64,000 bases of DNA from contig NC_034424.1 of the NCBI RefSeq assembly GCF_002078875.1, positions 7,098,436 through 7,162,435 on the forward strand, in the 5' to 3' direction. Below are positions 12,770 to 26,339 of this stretch, piece by piece. Under the pieces are notes generated by a model. That model ran no database searches, was not told the origin of the DNA, and worked only from the letters and a program-made list of their open reading frames with translations. The position numbers were made by a program, and so were the translations under genes. Positions within the stretch are counted from its first letter, which is position 1, and each line of letters begins with the position of its first letter. Origin of the DNA: Numida meleagris (taxonomy: Eukaryota; Chordata; Aves; Galliformes; Numididae).

Positions 12770-12965
12770 GGTGGGGGAACACAGAACGCGTATTGAATCG
12801 GAGGGAAGTAATCACGCTCCTAATTTTCCTGTGCGATTTAATAAAAATGTAAATTGACTTTCGGGTGGATGACTCACTATGGAGGGTGGTGTCGATCAAG
12901 ATTAATTGGCGGCTGCGTGAAACCAGTTGGGCTTTGTTCCTTCCCCTCAAAGGCAACTGGAATTC
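12770..12965. promoter_or_regulatory. AT-rich candidate enhancer
   Basis: Contains GTAATCACGCTCCTAATTTT, GATTTAATAAAAATGTAAAT, an AP-1-like ATGACTCAC and CAAGATTAATTGGCGG. Dense homeodomain-like content. Confidence 0.3.
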
Positions 12966-13174
12966 CTCCGCCGTAATAACGATGCGACGTCCCGGATGGG
13001 GGCTGCGCGGTGCCGGGGGTCACAGCCCCAGAGCTGTGGGGCGAGGGGGTCCTGGTGCCATGGGGAGGTGGGTCCCGTGGGGTTGGGTCTTGCTGGTGGC
13101 ACAGTGCAGGATGTGGCCCCGTAGAACGGGGATGTCATCGTCCCGCTGCCACCAAGTGTGCCAGGACACTGCAC

Positions 13175-13335
13175 TCTGACCCGAGTTCAGCTCTGGACAC
13201 TAATGGATTACAAATAACAGTAATAAATTACAGGAGATGGGATAATCTACCTACTGTAATGTTGTATTACCGTGACTGTTAGTTATATATTAATGTATAA
13301 TTGTATTACATGAGCTACATATGCATAAAGTTCAT
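13175..13335. promoter_or_regulatory. AT-rich candidate enhancer
   Basis: Carries TAATGGATTACAAATAACAG, GGGATAATCTACC, TAGTTATATATTAATG and ACATATGCATAAAG. The GGATTA and ATGCAT-type motifs are typical of Otx/Pitx and POU sites; binding is inferred. Confidence 0.3.
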
Positions 13336-15824
13336 GCTTCGGGGCCTCAGCCAGCCTTTAACTCTCTGTGGTTCACAGAGAAACGTGGGTCAGGGCTGAT
13401 TTCCCATGGAATCTTCTGCCTGGGCATCTTGTTATGCAAAGGTTGGTCAAGGAAAGGGGGGTCCCTGTGGCCCCCCAGTTACCTGCATCCCCGTCCTGCT
13501 TTGGTTTGCACCTGAATGCTCGCGATGCTGGATGGCTCCTGGCTGGTGCGTGGTGTGACCAAGACCCAGTTCTGTCGGAAGTAATGAAAGGAGAGCCCTT
13601 TCCTTCAGTTATTTTTAATGCACTGAACACTGTGATGGTTCTGCTCCAGCTCTTGTAAATGGGAGTGAGCCGCTGTTGGGTCGCAGAGCTGCCCCATTCC
13701 CCCTGCTCCCCACCACGGCTTGGGGTGCAGAGGGGCTGCGAGCTGCAGGGTGGGTGGGGTGGGGGTGCCCCATGCCTTGCTCTGGGAATTCTGCTCCCAC
13801 GTGGGATGGCACCGGAGCACGCAGCCACTGCTGCACCCCAGTGCAGTGCCAGTGTGCCCATGGTCTTGGTTGGAGCGGTGATTTTAGCATAGGAGTGGGA
13901 TATGCACGCTGCAAGGAGGGTGTGCTTCTTGTCCTAGTATGAAATGGGGGCTGGAAACCCCGCTGCTTGGCTCAAGCCCCCCTTGCTGCATTTTTTTGTC
14001 TGTGGATGTTCACGTGCTTTTCCCTCGTCCCATCCCCAGCTGTGCCAGCTGCCTGTGGGATGGAGAATGCAGCCCTGGAGGAAGGGGACAGGGGGATTTC
14101 TGCCCTTCTGCCCATGCTGGAGCACCCACCCCCACCGTCCTGCCTCTCCGCTGCGATCCCTGTCCTCCCCCGAGCGCGAGAAGCAGGGGCAGGAAGCACA
14201 GCTCGCTGCCAGATGGCTCGAGATGTAGCATCTGTAATACTTGATCAGAAGAAATTACGGCCGAGTCGCTCTCCCTGATTAAACAGCCTGGCCAGATCTC
14301 CTGCCTGCCAGCTGGGCGGCCTCACCCTCTCTGTGCGGGTGGGGGGGTGACAGAGCTGGGGACATGGGATGGAGGGTGGCGGTGGGATGGGGATGGGGTT
14401 GGACCAGCACCCTGCAATGGGGTGCGTATCCTTTGGGCACGCTGTCCCCTCCATGACCGCCCCATGGCACAGTGGGCATCCCCCACTGGCACCCCAACCT
14501 CCCAGCTCTGCTCCCCACGGGATGCTGCAGAAGAGGAGCATGCAGGAAGTTCGGTGAGCAGGGAAGCGGAGTGCAGGTCTCGGGCTGCTTCTGAGCTCTG
14601 AAAGGTCACCAGAAAGCTCGCAAGCCGCCTCGGAGCAACCTGTCCTCTGGCTCACCCTGCCCTTGTGCTTGTACCGAGCTCCGTGGCCAAAGCGCAGCGC
14701 TACTGCTTTCAATGGACTTGGCGTAGGGATGGCTGTTAGATGAGTTCACTCTGTCTGGCTCCATCTATGCTGGTGAAATGCAGGCGTGGACTAATGCCAC
14801 TTGATTCCACTAATACTGGGGGAAAATCTCTGGCGCTGGGCACGTGGCTCGCTGGGAGCACGTCCTGGTTTGCTGCAGCGGTGCTGGGCTGGAATTTTTT
14901 TCTAAATGGAAAACAGGAGATGTCTGTACTGTGAAATGCGTGGGATTGACTGTGGGCTGGAGGAAAGCACCCTGAATAGCATGAAACAGGAGTTGAGGGG
15001 GTTGTCCAGGCACGGCTTTGCAGAGGATGCTGTAAGGAATGCTGGAGCAGTGTTGTAGTAGAAATGCTAAGTCACAGCTTGAAGCAGTGATGGAGCACCT
15101 GGTGGGAAGGCAGGGCCAACCCAGGGGGGGCTCAGGTGTATGCAATGCACCTGAGTGACCGGAATCTGGATCCTGGCTCCACCCCTTCCCAGACCTCATT
15201 TAAGGGTTGGCAGTGGAGGTGAGGGTTTCTCTCTGGAGATCCCTGCCTACCTGAGGCCTTCTGAAGGTAAGCAAATTTTCTTCTTTTGTTTCTGCGTCCA
15301 GGACTGCTGCACTGGGGCTTGTTCTCATTTTCTGCAGCCTAGGATTGTGCCACCCTGTTGTTATTGCTGTACTTTCCGTCGCATTACAGCATTACAAATG
15401 CTGTGTCCCAGTGCATAGCTACTGAGCCCTGTGGCATCTGGCTTCTGCCCTTGGTGGTGACGAGGCAGCTGTGCAAAGCAAGCCCTGATTTAGCGCGTTT
15501 TCCACATGCAGGCAGCTGGAAGGTGCTGTGCCCGCCTGGCACCAGTGCAGAGCAGTGATTTGAGGGGATCTGTGCAGGGTGATGGTGTAAGGGGGTCTGG
15601 CTTGGTAGGGGCTGAAGGAGCAGCTTGGTGAGGAAAGTGAAGCACAGGGCATTTCTGTGTGGGGTGAGAAGCAGCTGCCATAGGGTGAGCCCAGGCCCCA
15701 CCATCCCCCTATGGGGCTGGGGTTGGTTCTGTGCGGCTGCCCTCCTCCTGTGCTCACCTGGGAGCCTCTGGCTCGGGAGGGCCGTGCTGGGGGGGGGGAA
15801 CTGTACACCCTGAGAAACGTTATC

Positions 15825-16085
15825 CCTTTCCTCGTCCATAAATGTTTCATGAACAGATTAAAAATTGAAGCCCAAATGAGCCCTGCCATCAGAAGAAACC
15901 AGCTCGGTTTCAAGTTCTGTTTAAGTATTTTTCTTGATAATGTCGCTGTGTCAATTAGAAAATGACATTGCTATTTAAAATGCTGTTCCGTAGCCCTCTT
16001 TAATTAAGGCAGCGATATAATGCCAATCTGCTCTCATTAATGAATTTTTAACAATCAAAAACGAGGGCTGAATGGCGCGCAGTCG
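15825..16085. promoter_or_regulatory. AT-rich candidate enhancer
   Basis: About 250 bases of AT-rich unique sequence with GTGTCAATTAGAAAATGACA, CTTTAATTAAGGCAGCG and CTCATTAATGAATTTTTAAC, ending abruptly in CpG-rich GGCGCGCAGTCGG. One of the clearest islands of this kind in the intron. Confidence 0.35.
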
Positions 16086-19000
16086 GCTCCGTGGTGTGGG
16101 TGTTTCTGGAGGTGCTGGGGGTGGTTATGACCCCGGAGGAATGCATTGGCTGCTGCAAGGGGAAACCCGGGGCTTCAGCCCCGTGCAGGGGGAAACACCA
16201 GCGCTGTGCTGAGGCAGCAGGGCCTGGTTTCATTCAAGCTGGGTCTGCTTGCTCCCGCTCATCCTCTCCCACTTCTCCTCTTGGGCACCCACTCGTGGCT
16301 CCATCCTTTCCCCAAACGCTGTAGGGATGGCACAAGGATGTCCCCGTGGCCTGTGCTGCTGTCAGGCGGCCGTGGGCTGGTGGCAGCCCTGCACTGTGGG
16401 CTGCAGCTGCTTTGATGGGTCGAGGTTTCCCGGCTGAGTTTGTGTTGCCATAGGGAAGAGGGTGGAAGCCTGGAAACCATCTGGTGGGTGCTGGGAGGAA
16501 GTGTTTGTGGTGGGGGGAGCAGAGGGAGAAGGATGGCAGCAGCATTGTGCTGTGTGGGTCCTCGCTATGGGTCGGAGAGGTGGGGGGTTCCCCCTTACAG
16601 CCTCTCTTTGCAGGGCCTGGGTGGGGAAGGATGTATTCCTAGCAAAGAAACCAAACTTAATATATCCCTCCCTATGATTTCATGTGGAGGAGAGAAAAGC
16701 GAAGGCGGCTCTGAGCTTTTGCCCAGGAAGAGCCAGAGATGTGCTTACATCCTCCTGCAGATAATCTGAGCGCTGAGTCATCTGCATTTTCGCTGCTCCT
16801 GAGATAGGGTCAGGCATAAATGTCCCCAGCACATCAGATACACATTTTTTTTTTGCGTGTTGACAATGGGCTGCATTAAGAAAAACATCCCAGCCGACCT
16901 CTCACACAGACATCCTTGAAGTCTGGGCTCTTGTTGCTCATCTCCACTTCAGACGCATCATGGGGACGTGCCTGGCTGGGGCGGGTTTGCAGACAGACAG
17001 ATGAGTTTGAGTGGTGCATTCCTTCTTGCCCACTGTGTGTGTCCTGTGGAGCGGGCAGTAGTTGGAGCTGGGGCTGTGCACGCTCAGACCGTGAGATAAT
17101 TAATTGCAAAGGGACAGGGGGTGCAGCAGGCAGCTGCATTTGTGGGGCTTGGTAGCCATGAGGTGGCCTCGTTTGCATCTGGAGTTGCTGGGATGGCACA
17201 GGGAGGGCTCGGCAGTGCAGGGAGCAGGTGGAGTGCTGCCCTGCGCATCATCAGCCCCTCTGGCTGCTGGCAGCTCAGGTGCTGGCTCCTTGGGTGCAGG
17301 GAGGTGATGCAGCGCGGTGTCACACCGCTGCCCTGCAGCTCTGTGCGAGGGGCAGCTGCTCCCAGCTGGGGCTCACCCTGTGGCTGCAGCAGTCAGAGCA
17401 GGTTAAGGTGAGCAGTGCACAGCACAGAGCAGGTGGAGGTGCTCGGGGTGCTGGGCCCTGACCTGGCCCGCAGCACCCATCCCTGAGCACCTGCGGCTTA
17501 ACCCATCGTGTGCCAGCTCCATGCAGGGCTCTGAGTGCCCACCAGGGCTGTGCTGATGGCTGGAAAAAACAGTGGCCTGGCTGTGCCCCAAAGCAGTGCA
17601 GATTTCTCCTAGGAGAGGGCAGAGCTTTTGTCCCCAGCCTGGGGTCAGGCGTTGGCTGTGGGGCAGCTCTGCTGTCTGTCATCGCTCCTGGTGTGCGGTG
17701 AGGGGCTGGGTGCGCTCTGCAGTGAACACCAAACCAGGGGTGCGCTTGAGAAGGGAAAGTTTTTATTTTATTTTGTTTCCCTGTGCTTGTCGCTGGGTTT
17801 GCAGTGGGATGTGGGAATTTCCCAGTCCTGGGATGTGGCTGTGAGCCCTGCTGGTGTGCACGGTGTGGCTCAGCTGAGCAGGCAGAAATCCTTTCTCCTT
17901 CTCTGCACTTCTGCAACGGGAAAAATTTTCCAGGCTGGAAAGTCCCCTTCTCCTCTCTCACACTTATTGTCCTGCGGCTTTTGGCGCTTGGGGATTGCAA
18001 AGAGACATTGATGGAGGACACACTCACCCATCCCTCTGGCATCTGCTGCCCCATGCGTGTCCAGGACTCTACAAAAAGCCGCAGTACCCGCCAGCTGCTG
18101 GCAAAAAGCACTTTTTTTCCCCCCATAAAACCACCTCCTTTTGGGGACGGCCAGGGTTGCGTGTCCGTCGGTGCAGCTGCCCGCAGCGACACTCCAACCC
18201 CAGCCACACACCTGCTCCCTCCCAGCACACGAGTTTCATTAACGTACTAATTAGGATGTCTCTGCCACGTCCTCGGGGAGGGCGGCTGGGCGCTAACGAA
18301 GCTGCTGTCACAACAATCGCGGCACGCGGCTCCATGGCAGTGATGTATGGGGAGGCCTCGAGGCGCGGTGCTTTGGTTTATGAAGGTGAGAGATGTTTCC
18401 TCCTGCTTCCCCATCCCGTGACTTTCCTCCCCCGTCTGGAAGCCATCCTGATGCTGTTTGTGTCTGTAGTTTCTAGGTGTATCTAGAGGTGGCTGCTTTG
18501 CACGCGAGGGCTGGGTTTTAACCTAGGTGCTGACAGCACGGCGTTTTTCCTGCTTCCTTGGGTGATGGCAAAGCCCAGAGCTTTGGGGTTTGCTTTTAAC
18601 CCCATCCATCCCAGCGCCTCCATGCAGCCCCTGCTGGGATCCATCTCCCCGCAGCGTTGGGGCTGGTGTTGCTGTCAGTGATGCTATTTGTCTGCACGGA
18701 GCTTTCTGTGGCTGAGCAGCGTGTTCCCGTGTTGTCACGAAACAGAAGATGGGATAATTAAATTGCCCTTTTCCCAGAAAAATGTTCCTGTCTGCGTGTG
18801 CCGGGGGCTGGCGGTGGCCCCGTGCCAGGGGCACATGGCTCGTGCTGCTGGGAGGTGTGAGAAGCTCTGTGCTGGGGATGGTGGTGGCAGTTTGGGGCAC
18901 TTTGAGATGGCAGCAGCGGTGCCATGGAGTGGTCTTGGGGCACCTGTGAGTGATTTCCATCCCCTTAGCAGCTCGAGGGCTCCAGGTGAAGATAATGGAG

Positions 19001-19848
19001 ATAGTCCTGGTGTTAAGCCCCTGGGCTGGGGATGAGTGTTGGTGCAGGGATGTAACCTCTCCATACAGAGCCCTGCAGCATCGTCGTGGAAATCTGATGT
19101 GGAGCTGCCGTGCAAAGCTGGGGTGTATTTATGCTATTTGTCACCCTTCATCATCTGTGTTCTCCTCCTCCTCCTCCTGTAGCGCCAGCTCCTCAGATCC
19201 ATCAGCATTATTGCTTTGCCTTCAGCTATAACCCTGCTCGTTGACTTCCTGGGGATGGCTGTCCCCAGCCTTTGTCACCCATTTGCTCCCCCCTACCCCC
19301 GAAATATTAATGCCACAAATCACAAGTGACGGTGGCTCGCCTGGAGCCCCCTGCTCCCTCCGTCTCCTCTCCGGAGGGCGGTGATGGAGGAGGGCTGGGC
19401 TGTGCCTGGCCCTGTGCTTCTCCCCCGGGGCTGTATTTGCCTCTGGGGTCAGAGTGCAGAGGGTTAACCCCTGTGTGAGGTTGGGAGGCAGAGGATGGGG
19501 GACCAAGGCTGGGACTGGCTGTGCCCTGGATGCAGGCTCCTTCCCTTTCCTGCCCATGTGCCACCCCTGCTGTGGTTTTCCTCTCCTCTACTCCTTCTAA
19601 CCAGGTCCCCCCTTGGCTTTTTTCCCCCCCATGCGATCCAGCAAATCCCTGCTCCGTGGAGAAGGGTTGGGTCTCACCTTCGGGTTTGCAATGCGCCGAT
19701 GGACACTTTGGGGAAGGGCAGCAATGAATGAGAGTTTCTCCTCCTGTGCTTGGTAGATGATGGGTTTGCTCATTGGGAGCAGCGGGTGTCAGGGAGGTGA
19801 TGGGCAGCTCTCTGTGTGCGGGCACGTGTGTGCTTGGTCTTTGGCCCC

Positions 19849-19863
19849 GTGCCTCAGTTTCCC
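19849..19863 (-). repeat. MIR-like 15-mer, copy 2
   Basis: GTGCCTCAGTTTCCC, the exact reverse complement of the 7747 copy. Confidence 0.4.
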
Positions 19864-21581
19864 CAGCAGTGAGGCAGGAATGGGAGCTGTGGATTGCTGC
19901 CTGCATCCCCGTGCATCCTCTTGACTAACAGCCCTGGGGGCTTCCCTGCTCCTCTCATCACGCTAGGAGCTTGCCAGGGGAATGAGCAGGGGGTGCAGGT
20001 TCTTTGGGGCTGAGTGGGAGCGGAGGGGTTCTGTGGGGGGAGTGGGCAGGGGGTGGGTGGGATTGCTGGGCTGTGTAATTCAGGGTCTTGGGCTCACTAG
20101 CAGAGGTTAAAAGGAGAGCGGCAGGATCTGTTGGGAAAATCATTACTGCTAACCTCTGCCACTCACATTGCTTGTTAAGCTCCCCCTGTGCTTCCACCTG
20201 CCTGCCTCCTGCCAACAGACCAGCAGGAAATTGCTGCCAGGGGAGTGAGGCTGTTCCCCATGGCCCATCCCTGTGGAAACAACGATGTGTGTGTGACTGC
20301 TTGGCACTGAAGCACCTCCAGTTGTACCACCATGAGGGCCCCTGAGCATCCCTTGGGGCTGAAGCTTGCCTCAGCCTCCGCGTGGCCCTGGAGCCATCCC
20401 AATGCCGCAGCTGCCCTGGGGAATGTGAGCAGTGCTGTCAGGACACGGGTGGCAAAGCAGCAGTGCACCCGTGGTTTGGAAACATTCCCCACCCTCTCAG
20501 TGGAGCAGCGCACACTGGAGTCCCTCCAATGGATTACAAACTGGAATGGCCATTGGGTGCTGTGTGGCAGCACATCTTCTGCAGATGGGTGCCAGTCTGC
20601 TTGCGGTGTTCCTGAGTGACCGAGACCCCATGGGATGCTGTGTGAAACCCTCAGAGGTCCCTTTGGGGTTCCCACTCTTCGGTTTGCTCCACAGCCCCTC
20701 GGGTCCCTGGAAGCCACTCTCGAAAGGCTATATCTGAGGGAAGAAAGCGTTGAAATGCCGCAGGAAATGCTGTTTGTGTGAGATATCTGCCTTGGCCAGA
20801 ATGAGGAAAACCACCAATCTTGGATGGAAACGCGGCTTCTGTAAGGTTCATTTCACCCCGGAGAGCAGGCAGAGTTGGAGCACCAAGCAGGCACAACGTG
20901 GCTGGGTGCTGATGGCTGCGATGTCACCGTGCTGGGGATGCTGGGCTGCCTGCACCCTGGCACCTCCAGCCTGGGGCAGAACGGGACGAGTTCTGTTCAT
21001 CTTGCAGTGAAATTCCCGTGGCAGCGTGCATGCCAACTGTGGCATTTCCCAGGCAAGAGGAAGCAAACTGGGGACGTGGGGACCGGTGTGGTGGCCGTCT
21101 CATGGTGCATGGGCTGTCCCGGCACTTGCAGCCAAACCAAGGCTTTATTTTGCAAAACCAACCGTGCTCGTGGGTTTTGATGCATGTCAGCCTTGTACAG
21201 CTGACTCAGAGGCGAATTTCCTGACTCTGGCTTCAGGTCCTTTTTTTTTTTTTTCCCGTCTTGTGGCAAACATCCGTTTTATCCCTCTGCAAGTCCATTA
21301 TTGCCAGCTAAACTGTCCACCCAGCACGGCAGGCTGCGCACACACAGCAGTCTAGAGGCATGGGGAGCGCTGGGCTCTCTGCACAGGGCACCCCAAGGGC
21401 TCCCTGCTCCATCCCAGTGACGAGGAATGCGAGTTGCATGGTGCAAGGGGTGTGCAGATACAGGTAGATGTTCTTATCTGTTGCATAATGGATGCATGGC
21501 CATGGGTTTGCAGTGCTGGAAGAGCGGGGTTGTTGGGCAGCATTCACCCCAGCTTGCTGTAGGGCTGCTGTTGGAGTGTTG

Positions 21582-21610
21582 GGCTTGGGTTAGGGTTAAG
21601 GGTAGGGTTG
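21582..21610 (+). repeat. Short telomere-like stretch
   Basis: GGGTTAGGGTTAAGGGTAGGG around 21587-21607, with two TAGGGTT cores at 21591 and 21603. Too short to call a true interstitial telomere. Confidence 0.6.
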
Positions 21611-22424
21611 TCCTTACTGTTGGGGAGCACGAGGTGTGCAAGCAGGGCAGTGTGCTCGGTGCTGCAGTTACCTGGCGAGGGGGCTGAACCTCCCCCTCCG
21701 AGGAGGAGGAAAAAATAATAATGCACCAGCCAAGAAAGTTGGAGCTGCTGGGAGCGTATTTATCACCACGAAGAAAAAGGCTCTGTTCCCTGCCTCTCCG
21801 CAGCGGCTGTTTATCACACACACAAGGGGATGGAGAAAATGTTCCATTTGTTGGGTACGGCCATCAACCCACACAGTGTATAAATTAAGGGCTTTTACAT
21901 GCAGGGTTCCCGAAATAAAACACACACACACACAAAAGAGAGAGGAGTTTTGTATCGGCCCCGGCGCTCTGCCTCTCCCTCGCTGTCTCTGCGCCCCGGC
22001 AGGCGCTGGCTCTCGTTCAGGAATTCCACATTATCTCAGCCCGTTTCCAGCTTCCTCAGCAGGGAACAGCTCTGCTTCTGTCTTCCTGCAGCCACATCTG
22101 GAAAGCGTTACGTGGGGTGTCAGCCGTCAGAGCCGGGTGGCTGGCATGCGTTCCCCCCCCCCCCTGCTTGGGGGTTCTCTGCCTCCTGTAGGGAGATCTG
22201 GGGGGATTCTGTGGAGTTGGAGTGAGGGGGGGTGGTGGCTGCAGTGCCCCCGGGGTTGATCCGGATGCAGAGGGGTTGCCACAGGCAGGGATGCTCTGCA
22301 CATTGAGCTGCTTGCTTGTAACAGCCGTGGGTTTATCTCAGTGGGGTTTCTTCATGTGTAATGGGGGCTCTGGGGCTGTAAAGGCATTGGGCTGTCAACA
22401 TCTTGATCCGAGGGTCAGTCCCGA

Positions 22425-22588
22425 GGGGGACACAGAGCTGTTTGCCCGGGGAGCGGTGAAGTCCCTATCTCTGGAGGTGCTCCAGCATCGCAGAGACATG
22501 GCACTGAGCAATGTGGTCAATGGGCACAGGGGGGTGTGGGTTTTGGGGATCTGAGAGGGCTTTTCCGGCCTTACTGATTCTGTGAGGC
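22425..22588 (+). mobile_element. CR1 LINE 3'-end fragment
   Basis: The segment follows the CR1 3' pattern: GGAGGTGCTCCAGC, a GGCACTGAGCAATGTGGTC block, a GGGCTTTTCCGGCCTTA block and the terminal TGATTCTGTGA. It is strongly diverged. The 5' boundary is approximate. CR1 is the dominant bird LINE, usually as 5'-truncated copies like this. Confidence 0.75.
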
Positions 22589-22859
22589 ACTAACAGTGAC
22601 CTGGAAGCCGGCGTGCGTGCTGTAATGGGTGGGTGTGCAATGCACGTGGGGGTCTTCATCAGTGAGAGGTGGTGGAAGTGGTTAAATGGGCCCTAACTCA
22701 TCATCATTGGGAAGCAGAGAGTGTTCCCAGGATCGGGCTTTTGGCTTTTGTCATCTTTTTGTTGTTCTTTTTTGGGTTTTGCTTTTAAGCCAGTGGGCCT
22801 ACTGCTACGGTATTTAAAATTAAAAGGAAGAAAAAAAAAAAAGGAAGAGCAAAAGCAAA

Positions 22860-23010
22860 CAGGCCTTGGTTTTATAGATCCTACAGATGCATCCGGCACC
22901 AAACTGATCCCAGATGCAGCTCCGCTGTCAATAGTGTTACACGAGGGATCAATCCCATTCATTGTTTTATGTGGCCTCTCCAGCATCATCAGCTAATTAA
23001 AGCTAATGGT
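22860..23010. promoter_or_regulatory. Candidate conserved element
   Basis: Non-repetitive, balanced sequence with GTCAATAGTGTTACACGAGG, CCCATTCATTGTTTTATG (Sox-like ATTGTT) and CAGCTAATTAAAGCTAATGG. Confidence 0.3.
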
Positions 23011-24770
23011 TCCCAGAGCAGCACTGACAGCGGCTGATGCTATCGGGGCAGCTCGCTGGGGCACTGCGGAGCTGCATCCTGGTCAAAGGCTGTGCTGATT
23101 TTGTGGTCAGTGGGAGCTGTCCCTGGGCAAACATTGCTGTGCTCGTGTCAGCTCCGTGGAGGATGGTCCAGGGCTGCTGGTCCGTGGGGGACCCGATGGT
23201 TCCCTGATGTCTGAAGGAGACTCTGTTTTCTTGGCTATTTTAAAAACATATCCCACTCTTGCTCCGAGATGAAATATCACCGTGGGTGGCTCTTTTGTTT
23301 GCTGGCAAGATCAGGAGGCGCGTGGCTTGGCGCATGGGTGCCTCCATCCCATCCCTACGGAGCTGCTGCAGGGCTCTGTGTATCAGTGGTGGGTGCTTGC
23401 TGCCCTCCAGGAGTGGGACCCTGGTGTCAGCCCTCCCCTGGCTGCTGCCCTGGTGCCTGTGTGGCAGTGAATGAGCAAACACGGCGTGGCTGGTTTCACT
23501 GGGACCATGGACTTTGCCCTCCTGGAGGCTGAATGGAAATCAAGCGGGCTAAAATTAGCTGCTCCTGCCCCTACAAGGCAGGAACCGGCCAGGGGAATCC
23601 TCCAGGTGTTGCAACCCCTGCCTCTTCAGTGTTGCAATCTGTCTCATTGGTCTCTGCTGTTTCCCTGCAGCTCTCTTGGACCGGGTAATATCACCTGGCA
23701 GAGAGAGCTGAAGCTGAAGGTCCTCATGTGAGGAAAGTTGGTGAGGGTATCCCTTGGATCTGCCCTCCTGTCCCTGTGCTGCTGGAACAGGTGATGGCTC
23801 TAAGGATGCAACCCAAAGGCGTGTGGATGGAAGGATGCTCCTGGTCCCAAAGCCTTTGGGATTTACACGCTGCTGTCCTCTTGTTGCTCGTGTCTGGGCT
23901 CTGTGGGTGCTGTTCCTGTGCTTGGGGGCTCAGACACCCCCATGCCCCCTCCCCCCCCGCAGCTCAGCTGGGAGGCAAAGTCCGGGCTGGCCAAAGGGCA
24001 GGGGAATAGGGACAGGCTTACAGCACCCTGCTCAGTAAAGCAAGTTGATAATTAAATCCTGCAGCTTTTATATGAATTCCAGGGCATTTTCCTTGGGCTC
24101 GAGCCATCTGCACCTTTCACCCCACCCGCTTGCTCCTCTCCCATTTGCTCTCTGCAACTCAGGGTTTTTTGCCTTGGCATTGGGTGAATACGGTGCTGCA
24201 GGGAGCTGTTTTTATGGGGTTTGTGAGGCACGTGCAGGCATATGGGAGAAAAAAACCCTGGGGCTGCTCACTTGTGAAGCAGCAGGAGGATCAGGAGCTG
24301 TTGTTGTCCTGCCTCCATTGGGTAACCAGGTGCTGTGTTGAGCTGCTCAACTCTTCCCTGTCACGAGCAGCTCGGTTGTTGTTTGGCAGTCTGTGAGCAG
24401 AGGTGCTGGGAATCTTTGACCTGAGCCTCTTGAGGGATGAGTGGAGTGTTTGTGCGACTGTTGGTGGCAAGGACGTGAAGGGAAACTCCTGCTCGATGGA
24501 GAGGCAGGACTGCTGCTCTCTTGCTGTTTTCAGGAATCATTGGGCCTTTCTTGGGGCTAAATGGTGATAAAAGCAAAAAAAAAAAAAAAGATGAAACTGG
24601 AGGGGCTGCCTGTCACAGTGGGCAGCCATTCCCCAGCTAGAGGCTGGTGGTGTTCCACCTTGCAGCAGTGTCCCAAAGCACTGCAGAGAATCCCCAAAGT
24701 CATGGTGCCCTTTGGGGTGAGCTTGCATCCCCCTTTGCATGAGCTTTCCATAGCATCCGGAGCTGTATTT

Positions 24771-24819
24771 CCAAAAGATGTCCAAGTGGACACCCATGAC
24801 ATCTTTTGGATGTCCACTT
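24771..24819. repeat. Compound inverted repeat (quasi-palindrome)
   Basis: CCAAAAGATGTC (24771-24782) pairs with GACATCTTTTGG (24798-24809). Interlaced with it, AAGTGGACA (24784-24792) pairs with TGTCCACTT (24811-24819). Both arm pairs are perfect, so two alternative hairpins, or a pseudoknot-like fold in RNA, are possible. Confidence 0.85.
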
Positions 24820-26339
24820 AGTGGCTCTGCACCGGGGCTACAGACATTTCTTTAAGCCAATGGGTGCATCCCATAGCCTGGAGGATGCTCCAGCACCAGG
24901 AGGCTTTGCCACAAGGAGCTTTGGTTGGGGCATATAGGGGATAACGGCGATCTCTGCCTGGGATGATGTTGCCTGGGCTCTGTCCTTCGGGACTCGTCCT
25001 TGGGTTTGGACCTTGCACTCCCCTCTATCTGTCCAAGGCTTATGGTGAGAACAGACCCAACGTGGGCTCTTTCCTCCCTCCCTTTTTATCCCTCCCCTCC
25101 TGCGCCTGCTCGCACCGGGTGCCTCTTAACCAGGGTGTTCCCGCTGAGCGCGGCGAGAAGATTTGAGCGCTTATTTGAGCTGCAGACTCAAAGGAAGCGG
25201 CAGCAGAGCTCCCCGGAGCTGTTACCAGCTGACATCTGGGCGCGCAGCCGAGCTCTGGTGTCAGCGAGACGTGCGGTTGAAAGAAGAGGAGGTGGGAAGC
25301 CCAAGACACCTGCAATTTGGTTAATAAATATTTATTCGGAGGTGACAAATACTCTTCTGGATAAAACAGAGTTAGCAGAAGGATTGCGAGGGAGTGACAG
25401 GGCGTGCTTTTAGAGGAAGGTTTGCAGCGGGGATGTTGAAACGCGCACATGATGTCGAAACCTGCTGTCGTTTCCCAGCGTGTGATGTGGGTTGCGGGCA
25501 GACGTCCTGCCCCGCTGAGCCCCTGCCTGGCGAGAGCCCCTCTCGAGGTGGGTGAGAGCATCCCAGTGGGGTCCTTCTCTGGGCACCTCTCGTGGGTAAG
25601 ATACGAAGGGGTGAGCTGGAAGCTGCAGCTGGAGCCTGGGACAGGGCAGGGTGCGGGATGTGGAGCTGCTGGGTCTGAATGGCTCAGTTTCTTGCAGGGC
25701 GCTCAGCCATGGGGGCACAGCAGGACTCCTGCTGCTCTGAGCGGATGCAAGCACCGAGTGATTTTTTGGTCTTGATTTTGCACAAGCAAAAGGTTTTGCA
25801 GAGGTTCCTGCAGAAGGGCGATGGGGGCATCCCGTGCTGGGGTCAGCGTCTGTGGTTGTGCTCGCCCGTACCGTGCCCCAGGGAGCTCTGTGGCTCTGCC
25901 ATCAGTCAGATCTCCATCATGTCTCTCTCTGGGCTTTGAGCCTCAGCGGTGATGCTGAGATGATTTTCCCACTGTGAGGCTGTCCTGGCACAGGGGGCCC
26001 TATCACAGCAGATAGCTGGTGTGTGGGCACTGCCCTTTTTAGGGTGAAGGCTCAATGCCTGCCCTCAGGGATGCTCTGAGCTCAAAGAACTGTCCCTGCC
26101 CCACTGCTGCCTGCTCACCTTTGCTGGCTCAGTGGTGTCAAATCAGCAAACACCAGCCCCATGCGGGGGAATGATTTTGCCTCCCTGAGAGCAATGCAGC
26201 TGATATGAGAGCAGAGGGGGAGGGGCTGCGGTGCTGCTCCCGTGGGGTCCGGCTCGGTGACAGTGGGACTGGCAGTGAGCCCGTGACCTGGAAGGTATGA
26301 TGATAGAACCACTGGCATCCGTTTGAGATTAGCGAGGGA

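Noticed and set aside
17320..18228. 302-codon minus-strand ORF in inferred intron 1
   Set aside because: No recognisable family, composition follows local GC content, and overlapping ORFs occur in other frames.
19696..19715. ATGGACACTTTGGGG as a possible MDT start of RXRA
   Set aside because: It reads MDTLGK and diverges from the expected MDTKHF at once; no donor follows.
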